Of a stretch of DNA of 29,503 nt, positions 22,468 through 29,503 are shown one piece after another. Source of the DNA: Candidatus Bipolaricaulota bacterium (GTDB lineage: Bacteria; Bipolaricaulota; Bipolaricaulia; Bipolaricaulales; Bipolaricaulaceae); contig JANXBC010000006.1 of the NCBI GenBank assembly GCA_025060555.1, forward strand, positions 1 to 29,503. The letters are read 5' to 3'. Within the stretch, counting starts at the first letter, position 1. The number at the start of each line of letters is the position of its first letter. The notes below the pieces were generated by a model. The model did not search any database and was not told where the DNA came from. It was given only the letters and a program-made list of their open reading frames with translations. The position numbers and the translations under genes are program-made.

Positions 22468-22496
22468 AATATACACCCTTACCAAAGAGTTGTCAA
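22468..22496 (-). promoter_or_regulatory. Near-consensus promoter of the 44-residue gene
   Basis: On the minus strand, a perfect TTGACA (-35, 22496-22491) and TATATT (-10, 22473-22468) are separated by 17 bases. The transcript should start near 22461, giving an AT-rich leader of about 70 bases before the ATG at 22388. It is the strongest-looking promoter in the window. Confidence 0.85.
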
Positions 22497-22560
22497 TAGC
22501 TGCATAAGGGACATTCTTCCCGTTTACGGGAGAAAGTAAGAGAAAGCCCAAGGAAACTCG

Positions 22561-23499
22561 CTAGACGGCGATCCGGCCCCTAAGCCGCGGATCAAGAATG
22601 TCGCGCAAAGCGTCCCCAACGAGATTCCAAGCCAAAACAAAAAGGATCAAGGCCAACCCAGGATAGAGGATGATCCACCAGTATTGGTGGAGCCTGGGAA
22701 TCCAGTTCCGGGCAAAGGAGAGCATTTGCCCCCAGTCAGCATATCCCACCTCTGCCCCAAGCCCAAGGAAAGAAAGTGCGGCAAACGAGATCACGTAAGA
22801 ACCAATGTCCATGGAGGCTACAACCAGCGTAGGGTAAATGGCGTTGGGGAGAATATGGCGCACAACGATGCGCAAGTGCCCAGCGCCAGCAGCGCGGGCC
22901 GCCTGCACATAATCCCGCTCCTTTATCGAGAGAATATCGCCGCGAATGAGGCGGGAATAGCCCATCCACCCAAACACGATCAGGGCGATGGCTGCGGTGG
23001 TGATGCTTCGCCCAATCCGGGGCTGCAAAACAGCAGCAATGGTCATGGCCGCGATCAAAAACGGAAAAGCTTGGAAGATGTCGGTTATGCGCATGAACGC
23101 CATATCCATCCAACCGCCAAAATAAGCGGCAAGCGATCCCCAGATGATCCCAATCAGTGCAGTAATCCCAGTGATGCAAATTCCCGCAAGAAAAGCCGTG
23201 CGCGTGCCCCAAACGATCCCATAATAGACGTCGTATTGTCCCTCAGTCGTCCCAAACGGATGAGTTTTGCTGAAATCACTATGTCTCGTCACGATTTTCC
23301 AGACCTCGGAGAGGGGGTTAGGACCGGTCGGAGGCTTGGGGGTGGGGCTATAACCGAATTGCGCGATGCGATAAGGTTCAAACGGATTGGGCGGAGGAGC
23401 AAGCCAGGGAGCGAAGATCGCCACAAGCCCAAAGAAAAGGAGGAGGACGATCCCAAAAAGCGAAAGAGGGTTCCGCAGAAGTTGCTTTACCAGCTTCAT
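22561..23499 (-). CDS. Peptide/nickel ABC transporter permease (OppC/DppC type)
   Basis: This 312-residue membrane permease has an N-terminal cytoplasmic segment and first helix (LSLFGIVLLLFFGLVAIFAP), the FGTTEGQYDVYYGIVWGTRT motif that follows the OppC periplasmic loop, and the EAA loop YVQAARAAGAGHLRIVVRHI near residue 200 that contacts the ATPase. The periplasmic loop (about residues 35-85) is longer than in E. coli DppC. Its ATG overlaps the OppB-type stop (ATGA at 23496-23499). It is the last gene of the operon; no ATPase follows, and the next unit is the small 44-residue gene with its own promoter. Confidence 0.92.
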   Translation of the reverse strand: MKLVKQLLRNPLSLFGIVLLLFFGLVAIFAPWLAPPPNPFEPYRIAQFGYSPTPKPPTGPNPLSEVWKIVTRHSDFSKTHPFGTTEGQYDVYYGIVWGTRTAFLAGICITGITALIGIIWGSLAAYFGGWMDMAFMRITDIFQAFPFLIAAMTIAAVLQPRIGRSITTAAIALIVFGWMGYSRLIRGDILSIKERDYVQAARAAGAGHLRIVVRHILPNAIYPTLVVASMDIGSYVISFAALSFLGLGAEVGYADWGQMLSFARNWIPRLHQYWWIILYPGLALILFVLAWNLVGDALRDILDPRLRGRIAV

Positions 23500-24524
23500 T
23501 CTAACCGAATCCTCGGATCGATCACCGCATAAAGGATATCAATGAAAAGTATGCCCAGGGAGAGGATCACCGCGTTGAACAAGGTAAAGCCAAGCACGCT
23601 GATGATGTCCAACTGCGTAGCCGCGTTAGCTGCCCACCATCCCATGCCCCGATAGTTGAACACCGTCTCCGTGATCACCGCCCCGTTCATGAGGCCGATA
23701 AGAAGCATTCCGCCCATCGTGGCCACCGGGATCATGGCGTTGCGTGCCGCGTGCTTGTATACCACGATCCTCTCAGCAAGCCCTTTGGAGCGAGCAGTCA
23801 TCACGTACTCCTGGCGCAGGGTTTCCAGCATGGAGGAGCGGGTCACGCGTAATAGGAGGGCCCATTGAATGTAGGCAAGGGTGATTACGGGAAGCACCAT
23901 GTGTTTGAACACGTCAGCCAAAACATCCGGACGACCGTTGATGATGGCATCGATCGTGTAGATGCGCGTCACTTCCCGGAAGGTGCCGGCATTGATCTCC
24001 TTGATAACCCAGTCTGAAACCCGCCCGGGTGGCAACCAGTGGAGCATGGCGTAGAAGACCATGAGCAAAAGCAGACCGTAGACGTAGGAGGGGAAGGACC
24101 AACCAATCAGCGCGAACACGCGGGATGCGTGATCGATGGGCTTATTGTGGTGTACTGCGGAGAGAATTCCTAACCAAATCCCGATGAAGAGGACCGGTAT
24201 CGCCGCCCAAAGCACTAACTCCACGGTCGCCGGAAAGTAATACAAAATAGCATCGAGAACTGGACGTTGCGCCGTTTTCGACCAGCCAAGGTTGCCACGG
24301 AAGACCTGGTTGAGCCAGCGCCAGTATTGGACGTGAAAGGGATCAGCTAGGCCATATTTTTGAATTATGCGGTCAAGGGCATCAGCGGTCTTGGGAATAT
24401 CCCGCACGTATAGGGCGGCCTTCATGCCCGGTTCCAGAAACGAGTAAACCCCAAAGACAAAGAGTGTGACGCCAAAAAGTGTGATGGGCAATAAAAGAAG
24501 ACGTCGGATTACGTACGCCGTCAT
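23496..24524 (-). CDS. Peptide/nickel ABC transporter permease (OppB/DppB type)
   Basis: This 342-residue inner-membrane permease has the OppB N-terminus (YVIRRLLLLPITLFGVTLFV), a long periplasmic loop including DPFHVQYWRWLNQVFRGNLG, and the EAA loop YVMTARSKGLAERIVVYKHA near residue 245, followed by NAMIPV. The ATG at 24524 has no Shine-Dalgarno. Instead a promoter-like pair (TTGCTT and TATAAA, 17 apart) ends 11 bases upstream, so translation from a nearly leaderless mRNA is plausible. A terminator lies between it and the binding-protein gene. It would pair with the OppC-type subunit encoded next. Confidence 0.93.
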   Translation of the reverse strand: MTAYVIRRLLLLPITLFGVTLFVFGVYSFLEPGMKAALYVRDIPKTADALDRIIQKYGLADPFHVQYWRWLNQVFRGNLGWSKTAQRPVLDAILYYFPATVELVLWAAIPVLFIGIWLGILSAVHHNKPIDHASRVFALIGWSFPSYVYGLLLLMVFYAMLHWLPPGRVSDWVIKEINAGTFREVTRIYTIDAIINGRPDVLADVFKHMVLPVITLAYIQWALLLRVTRSSMLETLRQEYVMTARSKGLAERIVVYKHAARNAMIPVATMGGMLLIGLMNGAVITETVFNYRGMGWWAANAATQLDIISVLGFTLFNAVILSLGILFIDILYAVIDPRIRLE

Positions 24525-24535
24525 TGTGCGAAGGT

Positions 24536-24564
24536 TTTATACCGAAAACCTGAAGAAAAAGCAA
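24536..24564 (-). promoter_or_regulatory. Internal promoter for the peptide permease genes
   Basis: TTGCTT (24564-24559) and TATAAA (24541-24536) are 17 bases apart on the minus strand, overlapping the T-tract of the terminator. The predicted start, about 24529, leaves only about 5 bases before the ATG of the first permease. Confidence 0.5.
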
Positions 24565-24596
24565 GGGGGCCGAGGCCGAAAGCCCCGACCCCCTGC
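24556..24596 (-). terminator. Intercistronic rho-independent terminator after the peptide-binding protein gene
   Basis: A long GC-rich stem (GCAGGGGGTCGGGGC at 24596-24582 against GCCTCGGCCCCCTTGC at 24576-24561, minus strand) with a short loop is followed by TTTTTCTTC. It lies 9 bases after the binding-protein stop and should stop or greatly reduce read-through into the permease genes. Confidence 0.8.
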
Positions 24597-24604
24597 CGCT
24601 TCCC

Positions 24605-26419
24605 TTAGCCCTTGCTCAGAACGTAGAAGTACTCGCCCGGATAAGCCGGGTTGTAGAACCAACCCCTCACCCACAGCTGTTCGTAGTGGCGAGCCAAAAG
24701 TTGGATGTGCCCAACGTTGATGGCGTACTCATGAGCAAGCCTGTTCAACTCAAGGTAGAGCTTCTCAGCCTTGGCGAAGTCCGTCTCCCGGCTGGCCAGT
24801 GCGATCAGTTCATCGAAGAGGGCCTGGAGGTTGTCATAAGTCTTGGCGGGGAGCCAAGTGGCATACACGGGAGCAAACTCCACGTTCTTTACGGTGTCGA
24901 AGTTCTGGTTCATGGCGAAGGCACCGGTGCTGTGCATGTAGGGCTTCACCCAGTTGTCGGGGTGCGCGTAGTCTTCAAGCCAGCCGATGAAGAACACGGC
25001 AAGCTGCCCGGCGTCCATATACTTGAGGTAGGTCGGCCACGGGAGGTCCTGGACCTCGATCACGAACATGCCGCGGAAGCCCTCGGCTTGGCGCTTGGCG
25101 TTAAACGATTCAAGGGCCCGCTCGATCATCTCGGCTACGAACTTCCGGGCCAGGTTGCCCTGGTTATAGGTGATGGTAAGGCGGAAACCTTGGCGCCAGA
25201 GCTGGCCACCCCAAGCCTGACGCAGCTCCTGCTCGGCCTTCTCCATGTCGAAGCTATAGACAGGCTGGGTCGGGTCGTAGCCGAGGCGGCCCTGCGGGAT
25301 CACGCCCGGAAGCTGCCAAGCCTCGCCAAGCCAGGCTTCCTTAATGTAGGTATCGATGTCGAGGGCGTAGTTGATGGCCCGGCGGAGGTGAATATCGGAA
25401 AGGAGGTCAGGCTTGGGTTCGCCGCCCAAAAGCGGCATGAACGGGCTCCCCTCGGTGACGTAGAAGTTGAAGAAGCCGGACTGGCAGGTGCTGGACGGGA
25501 AGGGACCCATCATGCGGGCCTTGCCCTGGGCCACGAGCTCATCCATCTGGGCCACGTACTGCCGCGGCACAGCGATGATGTCGGCATCCCCAGCCTGGAA
25601 CATGGCCAGACGCGTGCCCCACTCCGGCACGACCTTGATCACGGCGCGGGCGAGCTTCGCCGGCTCGCGCCAGTAGTTCTCGTTGCGCACGAGGCTGATG
25701 TACTCGCCCGGCACCCACGTCTCGAGCTTGAACGGCCCAGTTCCGTTGGCCTTGTTGAAGAGCTCAGAGGCTTCCGCAGCCGGATCGTGCCAAGGCCGCC
25801 AGTTGGCTGTGCCATCCCAACCGCCCTGCTCGATCACCCACTCCTTATCCACGATGGAAGCCCAGGTTCCCGCGAGGATCTGGATGAACGGACCATAGGC
25901 GTGATCCAGGGTGATGATGACCTTGTCCCCCTCGGCACGAATGGCCTTCTGCAAGGCCTCATACACAGCCTCATCACTCCCCAATTTCTCAGCCAGTTCC
26001 TCGATGCTGTGAACGGCAAAAATGGGGTCGAGAAGCATCCAGATCGGGCCGCCGGCGCGGTCCTGAATGAGCGCGCGCTGGAGGGAGTACACCACGTCCG
26101 AAGGCGTCAGATCTCCGCCAGCGTGGAACTTCACGCCCTTGCGGATGGTGAACGTGTACACAAGACCATCATCGGAAATCTCCCAGGATGTAGCTAGCAT
26201 CGGCACGAATTTATCCACATATTCGCCATCGTAGAAGATGAGGGTTTCGTAGATATTGAAGATGGCCGTGCCGCTAGCGGTATCGTAGGCCCACGCCGGG
26301 TCAAGGGTCTCCAGGTCGCCAATGGTGGCAACAATCATCGTGTCCGGGTTTGGAATCTGGGCCCACCCCAAAATACCCAACAAGCCAATAACCGCACCCA
26401 CTAAAACCTTACGCCACAT
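24605..26419 (-). CDS. Peptide ABC transporter substrate-binding protein (family 5)
   Basis: This 604-residue exported binding protein has a signal peptide (MWRKVLVGAVIGLLGILGWA, no lipobox Cys). The family-5 landmarks are DLETLDPAWAYDTASGTAIF, LYETL-like NIYETLIFYDGE, ATSWEISDDGLVYTFTIRKG followed by VKFHAGGDLTPSDVVYSLQR, NGTGPFKLETWVPGEYISLV, LRRAINYALDIDTYI and GWLEDYAHPDNW. It delivers oligopeptides, dipeptides or similar ligands to the two downstream permeases. AAGGAGG lies 7 bases ahead of the ATG. A strong promoter about 95 bases upstream and a terminator just after the stop suggest it is made in excess over the permeases. The ligand cannot be inferred. Confidence 0.93.
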   Translation of the reverse strand: MWRKVLVGAVIGLLGILGWAQIPNPDTMIVATIGDLETLDPAWAYDTASGTAIFNIYETLIFYDGEYVDKFVPMLATSWEISDDGLVYTFTIRKGVKFHAGGDLTPSDVVYSLQRALIQDRAGGPIWMLLDPIFAVHSIEELAEKLGSDEAVYEALQKAIRAEGDKVIITLDHAYGPFIQILAGTWASIVDKEWVIEQGGWDGTANWRPWHDPAAEASELFNKANGTGPFKLETWVPGEYISLVRNENYWREPAKLARAVIKVVPEWGTRLAMFQAGDADIIAVPRQYVAQMDELVAQGKARMMGPFPSSTCQSGFFNFYVTEGSPFMPLLGGEPKPDLLSDIHLRRAINYALDIDTYIKEAWLGEAWQLPGVIPQGRLGYDPTQPVYSFDMEKAEQELRQAWGGQLWRQGFRLTITYNQGNLARKFVAEMIERALESFNAKRQAEGFRGMFVIEVQDLPWPTYLKYMDAGQLAVFFIGWLEDYAHPDNWVKPYMHSTGAFAMNQNFDTVKNVEFAPVYATWLPAKTYDNLQALFDELIALASRETDFAKAEKLYLELNRLAHEYAINVGHIQLLARHYEQLWVRGWFYNPAYPGEYFYVLSKG

Positions 26420-26510
26420 CTTTCACCCTCCTTTTTTGCAAATTGAGTTGAAAGTTGACAAGGCTTTTCTCCTCCTTCCTCTCACCTCCTGCCGAACAAG
26501 GATGTAATCT

Positions 26511-26538
26511 ATTCTAGTCAGCAAAAGACGGCTGTCAA
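26511..26538 (-). promoter_or_regulatory. Promoter of the peptide importer operon
   Basis: A perfect TTGACA (26538-26533) and TAGAAT (26516-26511) are separated by 16 bases on the minus strand. The leader to the ATG at 26419 is about 85 bases and very purine-rich (several GGAGG-like runs between 26440 and 26490). Confidence 0.75.
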
Positions 26539-26606
26539 GGTTCCCCGAACGATGTGTATCTTAATCCGTTGAGGTCCCAGGTTTCCTGAGAGAGGCTAGC
26601 TAAAGC

Positions 26607-26636
26607 TTGCCGGAAGAGGGCGCTTCCCTCTATCCT
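26607..26636 (+). promoter_or_regulatory. Tentative promoter for a leaderless sucD transcript
   Basis: TTGCCG (26607-26612) and TATCCT (26631-26636) are 18 bases apart and end 7 bases before the GTG at 26644, which has no Shine-Dalgarno. An AGAGGG/CCCTCT hairpin (26615-26631) occupies the spacer. Both hexamers are imperfect, so this is weak. Confidence 0.3.
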
Positions 26637-26643
26637 TGCCCTT

Positions 26644-27513
26644 GTGGCCATTCTCATCACTGAGAGCACGAGGGTTTTGGTGCAGGGCATCACCGGGACG
26701 GAAGGCTCCTTCCATACCCGGCAGATGGTGGCCTACGGCACGCAAGTGGTGGCCGGCGTCACTCCGGGGAAGGGCGGGCAAAGCCTGGATGGCATCCCCG
26801 TCTACGACACGGTGGCCGAGGCCTGCGCTCGCCATCCGATCGATGCTTCCGTGATCTTCGTGCCCGCGGCGTTCGCGCCGGAGGCGATCCTTGAGGCCGC
26901 CGATGCGGGCATCCCCCTCATCGTCTGCATCACCGAGGGGATCCCAGTTCACGCTATGCTGCGCACCTATCATCTGCTCCGGTTATATCGGACACGCCTC
27001 ATCGGTCCTAATTGCCCTGGGATCATCTCGCCCGGCCGGGCCAAAATGGGGGTGATTCCCCATGGTCCGTTCACGCCAGGTCCGGTGGGGATCGTATCCC
27101 GCTCCGGGACCTTGACATACGAAATCGCCTCACATCTTTCGCAAAGAGGGCTGGGGCAGTCCACGGTGGTGGGGATCGGTGGCGACCCCATCGTGGGTAC
27201 GACCTTCGTGGAGCTCCTGCCCCTCTTTGAGGAGGACCCGGAGACCGAGGTGGTGGTGATGGTGGGAGAGATCGGTGGGGCCGCCGAGGAGGAGGCCGCG
27301 GAATACGCAAAAAAACACATGACAAAGCCTTTAGTTGCGTACATCGCTGGTTTTTCCGCGCCGCCGGGAAAGAGGATGGGGCACGCCGGAGCCATTGTCA
27401 CCGGCGGTGAGGACACAGCGGAGGCCAAGGCTCAGCGCCTGGAGAAACTGGGGGTACCCGTGGCCCGCACGCCCGCGGAAGTGGCCCGTCTTGTGGAGGA
27501 GATCGTCAAGTGA
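26644..27513 (+). CDS. sucD: Succinyl-CoA synthetase alpha subunit
   Basis: SucD binds CoA and carries the phosphohistidine that links nucleotide synthesis to succinyl-CoA cleavage. The 289-residue protein shows the CoA-binding fold start (VLVQGITGTEGSFHTRQM), LIGPNCPGIISPGRAKMG, GIVSRSGTLTYEI, GIGGDPIVGTTFVELL and the active-site GHAGAIV (His247). Length and motifs are normal. The GTG start has no ribosome binding site. SucC, nearly always the adjacent upstream gene, is absent: the sequence upstream is the promoter region of the divergent peptide importer. The stop overlaps the GTG of ychF (GTGA at 27510-27513). Confidence 0.93.
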   Translation: MAILITESTRVLVQGITGTEGSFHTRQMVAYGTQVVAGVTPGKGGQSLDGIPVYDTVAEACARHPIDASVIFVPAAFAPEAILEAADAGIPLIVCITEGIPVHAMLRTYHLLRLYRTRLIGPNCPGIISPGRAKMGVIPHGPFTPGPVGIVSRSGTLTYEIASHLSQRGLGQSTVVGIGGDPIVGTTFVELLPLFEEDPETEVVVMVGEIGGAAEEEAAEYAKKHMTKPLVAYIAGFSAPPGKRMGHAGAIVTGGEDTAEAKAQRLEKLGVPVARTPAEVARLVEEIVK

Positions 27514-28592
27514 GCCGGACCTTTGGCCTTGTGGGCCTTCCCAATGCCGGGAAATCCACGATCTTCAACGCCCTCACCGCCGCCGGAGCCAAGGTTGAAC
27601 CATATCCCTTCTCCACGGTTCAAGCCCAAAAGGGGGTGGCACCCGTGCCCGATCCCCGCCTGGATCGCCTCCACGCCCTCTTCCCCGACAAGAAAAAGGT
27701 CCCCACCACCATCGAGGTCGTGGACATCGCCGGTCTTGTGGAGGGGGCTTCCCGCGGCGAGGGCCTTGGCAACCAGTTCCTTGCCGACATCCGCAACGTG
27801 GAAGCCATCCTCCACGTGGTCCGGTGTTTTGAGGACCCAGACATCGCTCACCCCATGGGTGAAGTCGACGTGCGCCGAGATATCGAAGTGATCGAGGCCG
27901 AACTCCTTTTAAAGGATCTTGAGACCTTGGAGGGGCGCAGGGAGCGCGTGGCCAAAGCGGCACGCATTGGCGAGAAAGAAGCGCGTGAAGAATTAGCCCT
28001 TCTTGAGCGGTTGATCGAGGGGGTCAAGCGTGGTATTCCCATTCGTGCGCAGCGTCTCTCCGCGGAGGAACAGGAAAGACTTAAAGGCCTTTCTCCTTTG
28101 ACCATGAAGCCAGTGTTGTTCGTCGCTAACGTGGGTGATGCTGGGGAAAACGCGCATTCCCAAAAGGTTGCGGAGCTTGCGAAGGAACGAGGGGCAGGAT
28201 GGGTGGTCATCCGTGGGCGGTTGGAGATGGAGCTTGCGGAGCTTCCGGCTGAGGAGCGGTCGGCATTCCTGCGCGAATACGGTCTGGAGAGCTTGGCCGT
28301 GGAAAGGCTTGTTCGGGAAGCGTACCGCCTTCTTGCCGTTATCACGTTCTATACGTTTGTTGGTCCGGAAGTGCGGGCTTGGACAATACGGGCGGGGACG
28401 AAAGCCCCTGAGGCTGGGGCCGCGATCCACACAGATTTTCGCGATCGCTTCGTCCTTGCAGAAGTCATGCGCTTGGAGGATCTTGAGCAGTTCCGTTCTG
28501 AGAAGGCCTTACGGGAATCCGGTAGGATTGTGCGGGCCGGCCGAGACTACATCGTTCAGGACGGAGACGTAATCCACTTCATCGTCGCCTGA
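27510..28592 (+). CDS. ychF: Ribosome-associated P-loop NTPase YchF/OLA1
   Basis: This universally conserved 360-residue Obg-family NTPase hydrolyses ATP as readily as GTP. Motifs are FGLVGLPNAGKST (residues 5-17), PYPFSTVQAQKGVAPVPD, the G3 motif VVDIAGLVEGASRGEGLGNQ, and the helical coiled-coil insert (about residues 130-200). The degenerate G4 reads NVGD where YchF usually has NxxE. The C-terminal TGS domain ends at DGDVIHF. GTG 27510 overlaps the sucD stop, and the YchF stop overlaps the ATG of the EamA gene (TGATG). It probably acts in translation or stress responses. The coupling to sucD is positional only. Confidence 0.95.
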   Translation: MSRTFGLVGLPNAGKSTIFNALTAAGAKVEPYPFSTVQAQKGVAPVPDPRLDRLHALFPDKKKVPTTIEVVDIAGLVEGASRGEGLGNQFLADIRNVEAILHVVRCFEDPDIAHPMGEVDVRRDIEVIEAELLLKDLETLEGRRERVAKAARIGEKEAREELALLERLIEGVKRGIPIRAQRLSAEEQERLKGLSPLTMKPVLFVANVGDAGENAHSQKVAELAKERGAGWVVIRGRLEMELAELPAEERSAFLREYGLESLAVERLVREAYRLLAVITFYTFVGPEVRAWTIRAGTKAPEAGAAIHTDFRDRFVLAEVMRLEDLEQFRSEKALRESGRIVRAGRDYIVQDGDVIHFIVA

Positions 28593-29491
28593 TGGCTGCC
28601 TTAGCTCTTCTCGTCACCACCGCGATCTGGGGTTGGACTTTTGTCCTGGTGAAGGAGGCGATGGCCGAGGTCGGCCCGTTTTGGTTCTTGGCCATCCGCT
28701 TCCTCCTCGCCACCTTCCTTGCCCTCCCCTTTGTGCGCCGAGGAAAGATGCGCTGGAAGGAGGCGGCAATCCTCGGGTTCTTTTTGTTTTTGGGTTATTT
28801 TTTTCAAACATGGGGGCTCCGCTATACCACAGCCCAGAAGTCAGGGCTCATCACCGGGCTTTCCGTGGTCCTCGTGCCCCTTGTGGCCCGATTTTTTGGG
28901 GAGAAGGTCACTCTTCGGACGGGGTTTGGTGTGGTGTTTGCCGCCGCGGGTGTCGTCCTCTTGGCCTTGGGCGGGGAGGAAGCCCTTGGCCCCACAGGTT
29001 TTGGCGATTTCTTGACCGTAATCTGCGCCATATCTTTTGCCCTCTACATCGTGCTTCTGGCCCGCTATGCTAAAGGGGAGCGCGCTGGCCCACTTCTTCC
29101 GGGGCAGCTTGGGGCTGTGGCTGGGCTTTCCGCACTGGGAGCAGGAATCTTTGGGGAGGCAACCTGGTCGCTTTCTCCCGCAGTTTGGCGGGCAATCCTC
29201 ATCACCGGAACCCTTGCTTCCACTTTGGCTTATTACATTTTGACCTGGGCGGAAAGCCGGGCCTCTGCCACGGAAACTGCGGTGATTTTGGCCATGGAAC
29301 CCGTATTTGCCGGTTTATTCGGGTGGGCATTGCGGGGAGAAGCGCTGACCTCTGTTCAGCTTCTCGGGGGGGTCCTTGTCCTCGCTGGAATGATTGTTGC
29401 CAGTATCATTGACGGTGGGAAAGCGGGGCCGGATAATCCCGCGCCGGGAGGGATGTCCGAACGGCAAGGAGCCGGTCTCGAAAACCGGTAG
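28592..29491 (+). CDS. EamA/DMT-family membrane transporter
   Basis: This protein of up to 299 residues has about ten membrane helices in two EamA repeats (first: TTAIWGWTFVLVKEAMAEVG and FLAIRFLLATFLALPFV; second: ISFALYIVLLARYAKGERAG, TGTLASTLAYYILTWAE and AMEPVFAGLFGWALRGE). DMT carriers export amino acids or other metabolites. It starts at ATG 28592, overlapping the ychF stop by one base. After the last helix (VLVLAGMIVASII) the frame stays open into the tRNA-Ser gene, and the stop codon TAG (29489-29491) falls inside the tRNA anticodon arm, so the last 14 or so residues are tRNA-encoded. Confidence 0.88.
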   Translation: MAALALLVTTAIWGWTFVLVKEAMAEVGPFWFLAIRFLLATFLALPFVRRGKMRWKEAAILGFFLFLGYFFQTWGLRYTTAQKSGLITGLSVVLVPLVARFFGEKVTLRTGFGVVFAAAGVVLLALGGEEALGPTGFGDFLTVICAISFALYIVLLARYAKGERAGPLLPGQLGAVAGLSALGAGIFGEATWSLSPAVWRAILITGTLASTLAYYILTWAESRASATETAVILAMEPVFAGLFGWALRGEALTSVQLLGGVLVLAGMIVASIIDGGKAGPDNPAPGGMSERQGAGLENR

Positions 29492-29503
29492 GGCCTTTTG
29501 GCC
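29447..29503 (+). tRNA. tRNA-Ser, anticodon CGA (partial, cut by the window end)
   Basis: The 5' acceptor strand GGAGGGA (29447-29453) is followed by TG, the D arm (TCC ... GGA), and an anticodon arm CCGGT/ACCGG around loop CTCGAAA with anticodon CGA at 29479-29481. The start of a long class-II variable arm (GGGCC TTTT GGCC) follows. These are the hallmarks of a bacterial serine tRNA reading UCG. The T arm and 3' end lie beyond the window. It overlaps the last 45 bases of the EamA gene on the same strand. Confidence 0.92.

Noticed and set aside
22505..22535. Short CCCG-TAAA-CGGG hairpin after the OppC-type stop as a terminator
   Set aside because: The stem is short and imperfect, with no T-tract on the minus strand.
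24686..26197. 503-codon open frame antisense to the peptide-binding protein gene
   Set aside because: It mirrors the codon pattern of the real minus-strand gene, has a His/Gly/Val-rich unconvincing product, no ribosome binding site and no family motif.

Overview
The window is a GC-rich, gene-dense bacterial chromosome segment. Genes sit in short operons joined by ATGA, GTGA, TTGA or TGATG overlaps, and GTG/TTG starts are common. Most identifiable genes are housekeeping or transport genes: FtsZ, YchF, SucD, PanB, glutamine synthetase, two ABC transporters and a tRNA-Ser. No phage, IS element, rRNA or CRISPR array is visible. The style (compact, high GC, leaderless-looking starts, LemA/DUF2207, peptide importer) suggests a deep-branching and perhaps thermophilic lineage such as Candidatus Bipolaricaulota/Acetothermia. 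That assignment is inference and needs a marker-gene phylogeny.

Layout. Positions 1-2740 hold an AT-rich leader followed by a graveyard of at least four decayed genes: an HTH regulator, a membrane-anchored protein, a winged-helix plus P-loop ATPase with a membrane tail, and a DUF457/YdjM-like membrane protein. They are broken by frameshifts and stops but still in operon order. 2791-5542 is a LemA / DUF2207 / LemA-like operon. 5539-8605 is a polar amino acid ABC transporter (binding protein, hairpin, permease, ATPase, permease) behind a near-consensus promoter that overlaps the previous stop codon. 8649-9150 (minus) is another decayed gene, at the end of a minus-strand operon running NosD-DUF192 fusion, HAD phosphatase, FtsZ with an extra N-terminal domain, and M1 metallopeptidase.

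14466-15802 (plus) encodes a creatininase-family amidohydrolase and a soluble sulfite-oxidase-fold molybdopterin protein, converging on panB. panB diverges from a GreA-like gene that stops after the coiled-coil domain. 16981-20305 (minus) is a U32-peptidase-like barrel protein, a glutamine-synthetase homologue and a DmpA/P1 peptidase, which looks like an amino acid or peptide module. 20375-22173 (minus) is an HD-GYP membrane protein with a DUF5317-like membrane protein. 22192-22496 is a self-contained unit with its own promoter and terminator for a 44-residue membrane protein.

22561-26538 (minus) is a peptide importer (binding protein and two permeases, no ATPases) with a terminator between the binding protein and the permeases. 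26644-29503 (plus) is sucD without sucC, ychF, an EamA exporter, and a tRNA-Ser(CGA) that overlaps the 3' end of the exporter gene and is cut by the window edge.

The most unusual features are the FtsZ with a DnaA-domain-I/DnaX-tail-like N-terminal extension, the GreA reduced to its N-terminal domain, the small protein with its dedicated consensus promoter, the NosD-DUF192 fusion, and the U32-like/GS/P1-peptidase operon. All family calls come from reading motifs by eye. No database search was possible.
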